From Marinilabiliaceae bacterium JC017 (lineage in GTDB: Bacteria > Bacteroidota > Bacteroidia > Bacteroidales > Marinilabiliaceae): 64,000 nt of DNA. The notes beneath the pieces are model-generated. The model was not told the DNA's origin. It searched no databases and was given only the letters and a program-made list of their open reading frames with translations. Location of the stretch: contig RHGE01000014.1 of the NCBI GenBank assembly GCA_004296775.1, positions 33,006 through 97,005 on the forward strand, read 5' to 3'. A program made the translations under genes and the position numbers. Shown in pieces: positions 51,758 to 60,691 of this stretch (position 1 is its first letter; every line of letters starts with the position of its first letter).

Positions 51758-51790
51758 TTTTGTTCATTGCTTTTCTTTCCACTATTTTTG
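51758..51790 (+). promoter_or_regulatory. Bacteroidota promoter of recG
   Basis: A -33 TTTTG at 51758-51762 and a -7 TATTTTTG at 51783-51790 are 20 bases apart. The -7 box ends only eight bases before the ATG at 51799, so the mRNA should be almost leaderless. This also rules out the upstream in-frame ATG at 51760. Confidence 0.75.
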
Positions 51791-51798
51791 CGGCCATT

Positions 51799-53898
51799 AT
51801 GTCTGAATTGGCGACTCAAAATATTATGTACCTGCCGGGTGTAGGGCCTAAAAGGGCCGAACTCCTGAAAACGGAACTTAAAATGGTTTCGTATGAGGAT
51901 TTGATCTATTATTTTCCGTATAAATATGTGGATCGTAGTCGGGTTTACGCTATTAGTGAAATATCCGGAAACTTGCCTTACGTGCAAGTGAAAGGGAAAA
52001 TTGCTTCAATGAAAACGGTGGGTGAGGGGCGTCAGTCCCGGTTGTCTGCGATGTTCACCGATGGTACCGGGATGTTGGAGCTGGTATGGTTTAAAGGGCA
52101 TAAATACGTCAGGCAAAATCTTGATCCGAAAGCGGAGTACATTGTTTTTGGGAAACCCAGCAGTTTTAACGGGCAGATAAACGTGGTTCATCCGGAAATG
52201 GATAAGGTGAAAGAGGGTCAGATTCAAATTGTCGCTGGTCTTCAGGCCTTTTACAATACCACGGAGAAGATGAAGAAGAGCTTCCTCAACTCCAAGGCTA
52301 TTTATAAACTCATGCAAAATGTGTTTAAAGGTTTTCAGGGGAAAATACCAGAAACATTACCGGCTCGGATTTTAGAAAAATATAAGCTCATGCAGTTGCA
52401 TGAAGCCCTTCATACTGTTCATTTTCCTGAAGAAACCAAAGGATTAGAGCGGGCACAATTTCGACTTAAGTTTGAAGAGCTTCTATATATACAGCTCAAT
52501 ATTCTGAAGTTGCGGAACCAAAGGAACCGAAATATAAAAGGGTATATCTTTAGTCGGGTGGGAGATTGCTTAAATAACTTTTATAAGGATAAGATCCCAT
52601 TTGAATTAACCAATGCGCAAAAAAGAGTAATCAAAGAGATTCGTCGCGATATGGGAACCGGTATCCAGATGAATCGATTGTTGCAAGGTGACGTGGGTTC
52701 CGGGAAAACGTTGGTAGCTCTCATGGTAATGCTTATTGCCCTTGATAATAACTATCAGGCCGGTTTGATGGCGCCTACCGAGATTTTGGCGACCCAACAC
52801 TACGAGACCATTTCTGAAATGTTGGAAGGGATGAATATCCAGGTTGGACTTTTAACCGGATCCACAAAAAAATCAGAGCGTGCGATCCTCCATGAGAAAT
52901 TGCAATCGGGAGAACTTCAGATCCTGATAGGTACGCATGCTCTTATTGAGGATACAGTTCAATTTCACAATTTAGGTTTGATAATTATTGATGAACAACA
53001 CCGGTTTGGTGTTGCACAACGAGCCCGGTTGTGGAAAAAGAATGCTCATCCTCCGCATGTTCTGGTGATGACGGCCACCCCTATTCCTCGTACTCTGGCG
53101 ATGACTATGTATGGCGATTTGGAAGTGTCGGTGATTGATGAATTGCCTCCGGGGCGTAAGCCAATTGAAACGGCTCACTATTTTCATAACCGTCGTAACA
53201 ACCTTAACCGGTTCTTAAAAACTGAATTGGAGAAAGGTCGGCAGATATATGTGGTTTACCCATTGATTGAGGAGTCTGAAAATTTGGATTTTAAAAACTT
53301 GAGTGAGGGATATGAATACATGCAGCGTGTTTTTGCTGACCATAAAGTGACGATGGTGCATGGTAAAATGCGGCCTGCAGAGAAAGATGCCGCTATGCAG
53401 GAGTTTGCGTCCGGGAAAGCACACATCCTGGTTGCTACCACCGTCATTGAGGTCGGAGTAAATGTGCCAAATGCGTCCGTGATGGTTATTGAAAGTGCAG
53501 AGCGTTTCGGTCTCTCGCAGTTGCATCAGTTGAGAGGTCGTGTGGGGCGTGGTGCCGAACAAAGCTTCTGTATTTTAATGACAGGCCATAAGTTGTCGGA
53601 TGATACCCGTAAACGAATGGACATAATGACCCGCACTACAGATGGATTCGAAATTGCTGAGGCTGATTTGAAGTTGCGAGGCCCCGGTGATCTGGAAGGA
53701 ACCCAGCAGTCGGGTTTGCCTTTCTCATTAAAAATAGCCAATCTAGGGAAAGATGGGCGTATTCTTCAATATGCCAGACAAGTTGCTGAAGCTATCCTGG
53801 AAGATGATCCCCTATTGGAGAAGCAGGAAAATTATATCATCAGCAAACAGCTTCTTAAGTTGGCGAGGGAGAAGATGAATTGGAGTATGATTAGTTAG
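51799..53898 (+). CDS. recG: ATP-dependent DNA helicase RecG
   Basis: The 699-residue helicase has an N-terminal wedge/OB domain (about 1-240, with YLPGVGPKRA and YYFPYKYVDRSR). The SF2 motor has Walker A GDVGSGKT (297-304), IIDEQHRFGV, TATPIPRTLAM and the C-terminal TTVIEVGVNVPNASVMVIES followed by QLRGRVGRG. It remodels stalled replication forks and Holliday junctions. Length is normal for the family. Confidence 0.96.
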   Translation: MSELATQNIMYLPGVGPKRAELLKTELKMVSYEDLIYYFPYKYVDRSRVYAISEISGNLPYVQVKGKIASMKTVGEGRQSRLSAMFTDGTGMLELVWFKGHKYVRQNLDPKAEYIVFGKPSSFNGQINVVHPEMDKVKEGQIQIVAGLQAFYNTTEKMKKSFLNSKAIYKLMQNVFKGFQGKIPETLPARILEKYKLMQLHEALHTVHFPEETKGLERAQFRLKFEELLYIQLNILKLRNQRNRNIKGYIFSRVGDCLNNFYKDKIPFELTNAQKRVIKEIRRDMGTGIQMNRLLQGDVGSGKTLVALMVMLIALDNNYQAGLMAPTEILATQHYETISEMLEGMNIQVGLLTGSTKKSERAILHEKLQSGELQILIGTHALIEDTVQFHNLGLIIIDEQHRFGVAQRARLWKKNAHPPHVLVMTATPIPRTLAMTMYGDLEVSVIDELPPGRKPIETAHYFHNRRNNLNRFLKTELEKGRQIYVVYPLIEESENLDFKNLSEGYEYMQRVFADHKVTMVHGKMRPAEKDAAMQEFASGKAHILVATTVIEVGVNVPNASVMVIESAERFGLSQLHQLRGRVGRGAEQSFCILMTGHKLSDDTRKRMDIMTRTTDGFEIAEADLKLRGPGDLEGTQQSGLPFSLKIANLGKDGRILQYARQVAEAILEDDPLLEKQENYIISKQLLKLAREKMNWSMIS

Positions 53899-54208
53899 TA
53901 CTCTATTCGTTTTCTGCTTTTGGATACAAAAAAAGCCATCTTTTTAATTTTAGTTTCTTATTGGGCCTAACTTAGGTCTTTTCTTTTAGTGTATTATTTA
54001 TGTTTTTATTGTCTGGTATTGGTAAGCTTTGTGTTTTTTCGGGTCATTAAAGAAATTTTTCTTTATAAGCTTTTTATTTCCAAGTGATTAAAAGTTTGAT
54101 GCCTAAAAGATTCTATTATCTAGATATTTACCGTAAGGGTTCAAAAGTTATTTTAATTCATTCTAAATTAAAATATTTACCATGACTTTTCATTCGCGTT
54201 AGATTCCT
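53899..54208. other. AT-rich region upstream of the rnf operon
   Basis: About 310 bases after recG. I see no clear terminator; it ends in a TACATTTG -7 box at 54209-54216 that probably starts the rnf transcript. Confidence 0.5.
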
Positions 54209-54216
54209 TACATTTG
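54209..54216 (+). promoter_or_regulatory. -7 box of the rseC-rnf operon
   Basis: TACATTTG matches TAnnTTTG, 22 bases before the RseC ATG. The -33 element is weak. Confidence 0.5.
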
Positions 54217-54237
54217 TCGCCGACTGGGAAGATTTTT

Positions 54238-54663
54238 ATGGCTGAATTTGAATATATAGAGCACGAGGGGTTTGTTGAGGAAGTGACGTCTAAATGTATC
54301 AGAGTCAGGATAGTCAACGAATCAGCATGCGCATCATGCCATGCGAAAGGAGCCTGTACGGCAGCCGATTTGCAAGATAAAATCATCGATGTGTATCAAC
54401 ATATCCCTGATCTGCAGGTTGGGCAAAAAGTAATGCTGGTTGGGCGTAAATCTATTGGTGGGACAGCAGTATTGTATGCTTATGTACTTCCTGTCATACT
54501 TATTTTTATCACACTTTTTATTACTTATTTTATTTCCGGAAATGAATTAGTAGCAGGGATTCTCTCTCTGGCTATTATGATTCCTTATTTCACGGTGATT
54601 TATTTTATGCGTGATAAACTACAGAAAACATTATCTTTTACTATAAAACATCAAATCAACTGA
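54238..54663 (+). CDS. SoxR-reducing system protein RseC-like, first gene of the rnf operon
   Basis: The 141-residue protein has an N-terminal soluble part with the cysteine set CASCHAKGAC (C31, C34, C40) and two membrane helices (about 75-118). This is the RseC/MucC layout. In other bacteria RseC works with Rnf/Rsx in keeping SoxR reduced; in Bacteroidota it usually heads the rnf operon and may be an accessory electron or assembly factor. The ATG at 54238 is preferred to a TTG at 54214. The rnfB start follows two bases after the stop. Confidence 0.88.
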   Translation: MAEFEYIEHEGFVEEVTSKCIRVRIVNESACASCHAKGACTAADLQDKIIDVYQHIPDLQVGQKVMLVGRKSIGGTAVLYAYVLPVILIFITLFITYFISGNELVAGILSLAIMIPYFTVIYFMRDKLQKTLSFTIKHQIN

Positions 54664-54665
54664 TT

Positions 54666-55532
54666 ATGAATGTTGTTCTGATTACCATAATTACGCTAGG
54701 TGCGTTGGGAGCTGTGGCTGCTATTATCCTGTATTTTGTGGCTCAAAAATTTAAAGTTTTTGAGGACCCCAGAATTGATCAGGTAGAAGAAGTCCTTCCG
54801 GCAGCAAACTGTGGTGGTTGTGGATTTCCCGGATGTAGAGCTTTTGCCGAAGCCATGGTGAAGGCCGATGATATTTCAACGATGAATTGTCCGGTAGGTG
54901 GTGCTGAAGTAATGGCAAAAGCTGCTGCTGTTCTTGGAAAAGAAGTAGAGGCTGCCGCACCGAAATTGGCTGTTGTCAAGTGTAACGGCACCTGTGAAAA
55001 TCGGCCCCGGTTAACAACCTACGATGGCGCTTCAACTTGTGCCATTGCCGCGTCTTTATATGGAGGCGAAACCGGTTGTTCATATGGATGCTATGGATTA
55101 GGCGATTGTGTGGAGGCTTGTACCTTTGATGCCATTTACATGGATGAAGAGACCGGACTTCCAGTTGTGGATGAAGAAAAGTGTGTAGCTTGTGGAGCAT
55201 GCGTTAGTGCGTGTCCTAAAAACATCATTGAGTTACGTAAGCAAGGGCCTAAAGGCCGGAGAGTTTTTGTTTCCTGTGTCAATAAGGATAAGGGAGCCGT
55301 AGCGAGAAAAGTTTGTTCTGCTGCATGTATTGGCTGTAAAAAATGTGAAAAGGAGTGTCCGTTTGGAGCTATCACGGTTGTAAACAACCTGGCTTACATT
55401 GATGACAGCAAGTGTAAACTTTGTCGTAAGTGCGTTGTCGTTTGTCCAACGAATGCCATTCATGAGGTAAACTTTCCACCACGCAAGCCAAAACCTGCCA
55501 TTGAGTCTACAGAAAAAAAATCGGCAGAATAG
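54666..55532 (+). CDS. rnfB: Rnf complex subunit B (ferredoxin-oxidising Fe-S protein)
   Basis: The 288-residue protein has an N-terminal membrane helix (about 5-26) and a [4Fe-4S] motif with C49, C52, C57 and C75. Four ferredoxin-type cysteine sets follow (CYGLGDCVEAC, CVACGACVSACP, CIGCKKCEKECP, CKLCRKCVVVCP), so up to five clusters. Proteobacterial RnfB, at about 190 residues, has three; the extra pair resembles the clostridial type. It accepts electrons from reduced ferredoxin at the cytoplasmic side. It is translationally close to rseC (two-base gap) and precedes rnfC. Confidence 0.95.
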   Translation: MNVVLITIITLGALGAVAAIILYFVAQKFKVFEDPRIDQVEEVLPAANCGGCGFPGCRAFAEAMVKADDISTMNCPVGGAEVMAKAAAVLGKEVEAAAPKLAVVKCNGTCENRPRLTTYDGASTCAIAASLYGGETGCSYGCYGLGDCVEACTFDAIYMDEETGLPVVDEEKCVACGACVSACPKNIIELRKQGPKGRRVFVSCVNKDKGAVARKVCSAACIGCKKCEKECPFGAITVVNNLAYIDDSKCKLCRKCVVVCPTNAIHEVNFPPRKPKPAIESTEKKSAE

Positions 55533-55574
55533 TTAAATGAAATCATTAACACATAATAAATAGGAGGACCACCT

Positions 55575-56906
55575 GTGTTAAAAACATTTTCACTTGGAGG
55601 GGTTCATCCGGCAGAGAATAAATTATCCGCCGGACAAAAGATTGAGGTCTTACCCGTCCCCGAACAAGTTTCGGTTCCTATTGCTCAACATATTGGTGCC
55701 CCCTCGGAACCGCTCGTAAAAAAGGGAGACACTGTTAAAGTGGGCCAGCTAATTGCAAAATCAGCCGGCTTTGTTTCAGCTAACATCCACTCCCCGGTAT
55801 CAGGGATAGTACAAAAGATTGATGACGTATTGGATGCCAGTGGTTACAAACGCAAGGCCATTATAATAAAAACAGAAGGTGATGAGTGGGATGAATCCAT
55901 TGATCGTTCACCAGCGTTGAATAAAACGATTGTTGCTTCACCTGAGGAAATTGTTAAAAAGGTTGGAGCTGCTGGTATTGTAGGACTTGGTGGTGCTACC
56001 TTTCCTGCGCATGTGAAACTATCGGTTCCTCCGGGAAAGAAATGTGATGTTCTTATCCTGAATGGGGTTGAATGTGAACCATACCTGACCAGTGACCATC
56101 AGTTGATGATGGAAAAAGGAGAGGAGATCATGGTTGGGACGCAAATTCTGATGAAAGGATTAGGCGTTGATCGAGCCATTATTGGAATAGAAAATAATAA
56201 AAAAGATGCCATTGAGCATTTGACTAATCTAGCTAAGGATTATTCAGGTATTGAAATACAACCATTAAAAGTTCAATATCCACAGGGTGGAGAAAAGCAA
56301 TTAATTGATGCCTGCATCGGTCGTCAGATTCCTTCTGGAAAATTGCCTATTGAAGTGGGAGCGGTAGTACAGAATGTGGGAACGACATTTGCTGTCTATG
56401 AGGCTGTTCAGAAGAATAAGCCTCTTTTTGAAAGGGTTGTTACTGTAACTGGAAAATCAGTGAGTAAACCATCTAACTTCCTGACACGCGTTGGAACGCC
56501 AATTTCTACCCTTATTGAAGCTGCAGGAGGACTGCCTGAGGGTACAGGAAAGGTGATTGGTGGTGGTCCTATGATGGGAAAAGCACTTTCATCTATTGAA
56601 GTTCCGGTAACCAAAGGAAGTTCCGGTGTTTTAGTGGTGCCTGAGGCAGAATCTAAAAGGAGTGAAGTTCAAAATTGCATCCGTTGCTCCAAATGTGTGT
56701 CGGCATGTCCAATGGGGCTTTCACCCTACTTGTTAATGACTTTATCTAATAAAGCAATGTGGGACCGGGCAGAAGAAGGAAAGATTATGGATTGCATTGA
56801 ATGTGGTTCATGTAGTTTTACCTGTCCTTCCAGTCGTCCACTGCTTGATTATATCCGATTCGGAAAAGGTAAAGTGGGACAAATCATTAGGGGAAGAAAT
56901 AAATAA
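55575..56906 (+). CDS. rnfC: Rnf complex subunit C (NADH-binding, FMN/Fe-S)
   Basis: The 443-residue subunit has an N-terminal barrel-sandwich domain, the nucleotide/FMN-binding GLGGATFPAHVK region, SLBB-like domain sequence, and two [4Fe-4S] motifs (CIRCSKCVSACPMG and CIECGSCSFTCPS). It is the peripheral subunit where electrons exchange with NAD+. The start codon is GTG at 55575, decided by the strong Shine-Dalgarno TAGGAGGA at 55561-55568 seven bases upstream. Confidence 0.95.
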   Translation: MLKTFSLGGVHPAENKLSAGQKIEVLPVPEQVSVPIAQHIGAPSEPLVKKGDTVKVGQLIAKSAGFVSANIHSPVSGIVQKIDDVLDASGYKRKAIIIKTEGDEWDESIDRSPALNKTIVASPEEIVKKVGAAGIVGLGGATFPAHVKLSVPPGKKCDVLILNGVECEPYLTSDHQLMMEKGEEIMVGTQILMKGLGVDRAIIGIENNKKDAIEHLTNLAKDYSGIEIQPLKVQYPQGGEKQLIDACIGRQIPSGKLPIEVGAVVQNVGTTFAVYEAVQKNKPLFERVVTVTGKSVSKPSNFLTRVGTPISTLIEAAGGLPEGTGKVIGGGPMMGKALSSIEVPVTKGSSGVLVVPEAESKRSEVQNCIRCSKCVSACPMGLSPYLLMTLSNKAMWDRAEEGKIMDCIECGSCSFTCPSSRPLLDYIRFGKGKVGQIIRGRNK

Positions 56907-56933
56907 TTAACGGAAACGAAAATCTATAATATA

Positions 56934-57959
56934 ATGAACACGTTAACCGTATCTCCATCTCCACATGTTCACGGGGGAGATTCCGTGAAGAAAAATATGT
57001 ATGGGGTGGTTATTGCTTTGCTACCGGCATTGGCTGCGTCACTCTATTATTTTGGGATTGGTGCTCTGGTAGTAACACTTACGTCAGTAGTATCATGCGT
57101 TTTATTTGAGTGGTTAATTCAAAAATATTTATTGCGAGTACCAACAACCGTTAGTGATGGATCAGCAATCCTGACTGGTTTGTTGTTAGCATTTAATATG
57201 CCAACATACTTGCCAATTTGGATCATTATTATTGGTAGTTTGGTAGCGATTGGTATTGGAAAGATGTCGTTTGGTGGTTTGGGGAACAATCCATTTAACC
57301 CTGCTTTAGTAGGGCGTGTATTCTTACTTATCTCTTTCCCGGTACAAATGACCCTTTGGCCAAAGCCATTTGAGTCACGCTTTAGCTATTTTAATCTCAC
57401 TCCGGATATCTTAGATGCTACTACCGGAGCAACTCCTTTAGCTGCGATGAAAGAGGGAATTGCCAATGGAGAAACTGTGAGTCAGATTATGGACAAGCTC
57501 CCATCGTTTAATGAAATGTTTTTTGGACTGATGGGGGGATCAGCCGGTGAAGTGGCTGCAGGTATGTTATTAATTGGGTTAGTTTACTTGTTACTTAAGA
57601 AAATTATTACCTGGCATATTCCGGTATCAGTAATTGGATCCATTTTTATCTTTACAGGTATTCTTCATGTGGTCGATCCTTTGGTTTATGCCAGTCCTGT
57701 ATTTCATATCCTTACAGGAGGGGTGATGCTGGGTGCCATCTTTATGGCTACCGACTATGTGAGTTCGCCAATGTCTAATAAAGGTATGATTCTCTATGGT
57801 GTGGGTATTGGTGTTATAACGGTACTAATTCGAGTATTCGGATCTTATCCGGAAGGAGTTTCATTTGCGATTCTTATCATGAATGGATTTGTTCCACTTA
57901 TTGATAGATATATTAAACCCAAAAGGTTTGGTGAATCGGTAAAACCTCTAAAAGCATAA
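56934..57959 (+). CDS. rnfD: Rnf complex subunit D (flavinylated membrane subunit)
   Basis: The 341-residue protein has about nine or ten membrane helices. The covalent flavin site is DATTGATPLA, where T167 should carry FMN through a phosphoester bond. The HGGDSVKKNMYGVVIALLPA start and FGGLGNNPFNPALVGR are typical. It forms part of the membrane core that couples electron transfer to Na+ or H+ pumping. It lies 27 bases after rnfC. Confidence 0.95.
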   Translation: MNTLTVSPSPHVHGGDSVKKNMYGVVIALLPALAASLYYFGIGALVVTLTSVVSCVLFEWLIQKYLLRVPTTVSDGSAILTGLLLAFNMPTYLPIWIIIIGSLVAIGIGKMSFGGLGNNPFNPALVGRVFLLISFPVQMTLWPKPFESRFSYFNLTPDILDATTGATPLAAMKEGIANGETVSQIMDKLPSFNEMFFGLMGGSAGEVAAGMLLIGLVYLLLKKIITWHIPVSVIGSIFIFTGILHVVDPLVYASPVFHILTGGVMLGAIFMATDYVSSPMSNKGMILYGVGIGVITVLIRVFGSYPEGVSFAILIMNGFVPLIDRYIKPKRFGESVKPLKA

Positions 57960-57982
57960 TATCAGCAGGAAAATAAAATATC

Positions 57983-58618
57983 ATGGCAAAAACAGAATCA
58001 ACATTAAAAAACATGGTTTTAACCCTGCTGGTCATTACTGTCATAGCAGGGGCATCACTTGGTTTTGTGTACAAGTTGACGAAAGAACCTATTGCATTGG
58101 CAAAGCTGAACAAACAACAGACAGCCATCAAAGAGGTAGTGCCGGGATTCAACAATAATCCGGGTGAAGAGGTGCTTGAATTGACCTCTAAGGAAGGCTT
58201 TAATATAAAAGTGTTTCCTGCCAGAAAAGATGGTGAGTTAATTGGTGTTGCTATTGAAACAATGACCAATACTGGTTTTGGGGGTGATGTAAAAATTATG
58301 GTTGGGTTAAAACCAGATGGAACTATAATTAATTACCAGGTACTTGAACATAAAGAGACACCAGGATTGGGAACTAAAATGGATGTCTGGTTTAAAACAG
58401 ATAAAGGACATCAGAGCGTATTAGGAAAACATCCCGAGAAAAATAACCTGACTGTTTCTAAAGATGGTGGGGAAGTAGACGCTATTACTGCTGCGACAAT
58501 TAGCTCTCGGGCATTTTTGAAAGCAGTTAGAGTAGCTTATGATACTTATACTGAAAACTCTGGAAAAATTGCTTCAGCTCAAAATAGTCAACCAACTGCG
58601 GAAGGAGGTGTACAATGA
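57983..58618 (+). CDS. rnfG: Rnf complex subunit G (FMN-binding)
   Basis: The 211-residue protein has one N-terminal membrane helix (about 10-30) and an FMN-binding domain outside the cytoplasm. The flavinylation site is DAITAATISS with T172 as acceptor; alanine replaces the more common glycine of SGATxS/T. It passes electrons within the Rnf chain. Its stop overlaps the rnfE start by four bases (ATGA), coupling the two. Confidence 0.94.
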   Translation: MAKTESTLKNMVLTLLVITVIAGASLGFVYKLTKEPIALAKLNKQQTAIKEVVPGFNNNPGEEVLELTSKEGFNIKVFPARKDGELIGVAIETMTNTGFGGDVKIMVGLKPDGTIINYQVLEHKETPGLGTKMDVWFKTDKGHQSVLGKHPEKNNLTVSKDGGEVDAITAATISSRAFLKAVRVAYDTYTENSGKIASAQNSQPTAEGGVQ

Positions 58619-59202
58619 ATCAATGGAAAAATTTCTCAAAAGGATTCTTTAAGGAGAATGCCGTATTTACCCTGTTGTTGGGAATGTGTCCAACATTGGG
58701 TGTAACCTCTTCGGCCATCAATGGATTGGGTATGGGGTTGGCCACTACGTTTGTATTGGTAATGTCAAACTTGGTTGTTGCGCTTATTAAAGACTTTATT
58801 CCGGATAAAGTTCGTATCCCTTCGTTTATTGTGGTTATTGCAACCTTTGTGACGATTGTGGAAATGATTATGCAAGCCTATTTGCCTTCCTTGTTTGACG
58901 CGTTGGGATTGTTTATACCACTGATTGTTGTAAACTGTGTGGTGCTGGGAAGAGCAGAAGCTTTTGCGTCAAAGAACAGCCCGGTATCATCCATTATTGA
59001 TGGATTGGGAATGGGCCTTGGTTTTGCCATGGCATTAACTATTCTGGGTTCTGTACGTGAGCTTCTGGGAAGTGGTAAACTATTTGGCAATGTTATTTAT
59101 CCCGATCAATACGGAATGTTAGTGTTTGTATTGGCTCCGGGTGCTTTTATTGCACTGGGATACTTAATTGCATTTATTAACCGCGTAAAAGAAAAAGCTT
59201 AA
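58615..59202 (+). CDS. rnfE: Rnf complex subunit E (membrane)
   Basis: The 195-residue integral membrane protein has six predicted helices and the RnfE/NqrD hallmarks FTLLLGMCPTLGVTSSAING and NCVVLGRAEAFASKNSPV. With RnfA it forms the pseudo-symmetric membrane core that holds a [2Fe-2S] cluster between the two subunits. The start overlaps the rnfG stop and is preceded by a strong Shine-Dalgarno (AAGGAGGTG). Confidence 0.95.
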   Translation: MNQWKNFSKGFFKENAVFTLLLGMCPTLGVTSSAINGLGMGLATTFVLVMSNLVVALIKDFIPDKVRIPSFIVVIATFVTIVEMIMQAYLPSLFDALGLFIPLIVVNCVVLGRAEAFASKNSPVSSIIDGLGMGLGFAMALTILGSVRELLGSGKLFGNVIYPDQYGMLVFVLAPGAFIALGYLIAFINRVKEKA

Positions 59203-59214
59203 GGAGGATCAGAT

Positions 59215-59787
59215 ATGAGTTATATACTAATTGTTATCTCAGCTATTTTTGTTAACAACATCGTATTAAGCCAATTCCTGGGTATCTGTCCTTTTCTTGG
59301 GGTGTCGAAGAAGATATCTACAGGAGTAGGGATGACTGGTGCGGTTACTTTTGTAATGGTAATTGCTACCATTGTGACTTACTTGGTTCAGAAGCTTGTT
59401 CTTGATCCATTTGGATTGGCGTATTTACAGACGATTTCATTTATTTTGGTTATTGCTGCGTTGGTGCAGCTGGTTGAGATTATTTTAAAGAAAGTGAGCC
59501 CGCCGTTGTACCAGGCATTAGGTGTTTTCTTGCCGTTGATTACTACAAACTGTACAATTTTAGGGGTAGCTATTATGACAATTCAAAAAGATTTAAATCT
59601 GGTTGAAGCTGTTGTTTTCTCTGCTTCTACTGCGGTTGGATTTGGATTGGCATTGATTACTTTTGCCGGAATTCGCGAACAGTTGGAGCTGGTTGATGTT
59701 CCCAAAGGAATGCGTGGTACGCCGATTGCACTGATTGTAGCCGGATTGCTTGCTCTTGCCTTTATGGGATTTGCTGGCTTGGTTTAA
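59215..59787 (+). CDS. rnfA: Rnf complex subunit A (membrane)
   Basis: The 190-residue integral membrane protein has six helices and the RnfA/NqrE hallmarks VNNIVLSQFLGICPFLGVSK and TTNCTILGVAIM, each with a conserved cysteine for the shared iron-sulfur centre. It is the last gene of the operon. A strong Shine-Dalgarno (AAGGAGGA at 59201-59208) precedes it and a perfect terminator follows. Confidence 0.95.
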   Translation: MSYILIVISAIFVNNIVLSQFLGICPFLGVSKKISTGVGMTGAVTFVMVIATIVTYLVQKLVLDPFGLAYLQTISFILVIAALVQLVEIILKKVSPPLYQALGVFLPLITTNCTILGVAIMTIQKDLNLVEAVVFSASTAVGFGLALITFAGIREQLELVDVPKGMRGTPIALIVAGLLALAFMGFAGLV

Positions 59788-59810
59788 ACAAGAATAATAC
59801 AATATCATAT

Positions 59811-59850
59811 AAAAGCGGGAGTCTTAATGATTGAGACTCCCGCTTTTCAT
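59811..59850 (+). terminator. Intrinsic terminator of the rnf operon
   Basis: Perfect 14-bp stem AAAAGCGGGAGTCT/AGACTCCCGCTTTT with a nine-base loop, 24 bases after the rnfA stop. The A-rich left arm also lets it act on the converging receiver gene. Confidence 0.92.
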
Positions 59851-59960
59851 GTATATAAATGTGTAACGTTATTAATTCTGGATCAAGTTTTCTTAATAAA
59901 AAACGATCATGTTGAATGAATTTAATGATGGCAAAAACATCATCGTACGTTCCTGTGGTT

Positions 59961-60356
59961 TTATGAAGCTAAAGCTTTTCTGTATTTAGCCACTTTTCTA
60001 ATTTTTTCGGGTAAATAGTGGTTGTGTTTACCTAATACAACATATCCTGATGCACCCAAGCGATAAGATTCATCCCAATGCTCTTGGGTGTTTATTTTGG
60101 TGGTTATTATTATCGGGATATCTTCCGTGTTCCAATGATTCTTTAAGCTCTGAAGGATATCAAATCCTTTTCGATTCTTTAGAAGCAAATCCATTAGAAT
60201 TACATCAGGTTCTTCCTTTATACTTGTCTCGAGGGCATGATCTCCATTGGATGCTAATATTTTAAAATCGTCACTATTAAGAGTGTTTCTCAAGGAATTA
60301 AGTGTATTCAGACAATCTTGAATAATTAGTACATTAAAGTTGGTCGATTTCCACAT
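59961..60356 (-). CDS. Stand-alone response-regulator receiver domain protein
   Basis: The 131-residue protein is a single CheY-like receiver. The phosphoacceptor is D56 in DVILMDLLL, the conserved T85/T86 follows in IITT, and K110 lies in GYVVLGKHN. Only one of the usual two N-terminal acidic residues is present (IIQD, D14), and the Lys-Pro motif is Lys-His, so metal binding or signalling may be altered. It has no output domain and no kinase gene is adjacent. It is probably phosphorylated by a distant histidine kinase. Confidence 0.85.
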   Translation of the reverse strand: MWKSTNFNVLIIQDCLNTLNSLRNTLNSDDFKILASNGDHALETSIKEEPDVILMDLLLKNRKGFDILQSLKNHWNTEDIPIIITTKINTQEHWDESYRLGASGYVVLGKHNHYLPEKIRKVAKYRKALAS

Positions 60357-60505
60357 GGCGGTAAAGTTTTAGTTAGTAATATTGATAAAGGTTATAGATT
60401 TCTAAATGGTCAAAAAAATGCAATGTTCAGGGAGTATTGGCCTCATTTTGTAATTAATAGGTTGTGGTAATAATCCAGGTTTTAGTATTTTAGGTGAGAT
60501 GGAAT

Positions 60506-60691
60506 TTATTTAACTTCTTCGTTCGGTTGAGGAATCTGCCAGTCTACAATAAATTCTGAAATGATATTGTAGTATTTGCGTTTTTGTTTTTCAGGATTAG
60601 ATGTACGTGTAATAGGATAATCATAGTTTGTTGTAAAGTGCTTTTTTGAACCATTTAGTGCTTTTTTTGTTTTCAATAAATTTTCCTTCAT
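60506..60691 (-). CDS. Small hypothetical basic protein (61 aa)
   Basis: The 61-residue frame is rich in lysine, asparagine and tyrosine, has no signal peptide or membrane segment, and ends in an acidic tail (QPNEEVK). The ATG is preceded by AT-rich sequence typical of Bacteroidota translation starts. I recognise no family. It is on the same strand as the receiver gene, 149 bases upstream of it. It could be real, but proof is lacking. Confidence 0.45.
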   Translation of the reverse strand: MKENLLKTKKALNGSKKHFTTNYDYPITRTSNPEKQKRKYYNIISEFIVDWQIPQPNEEVK

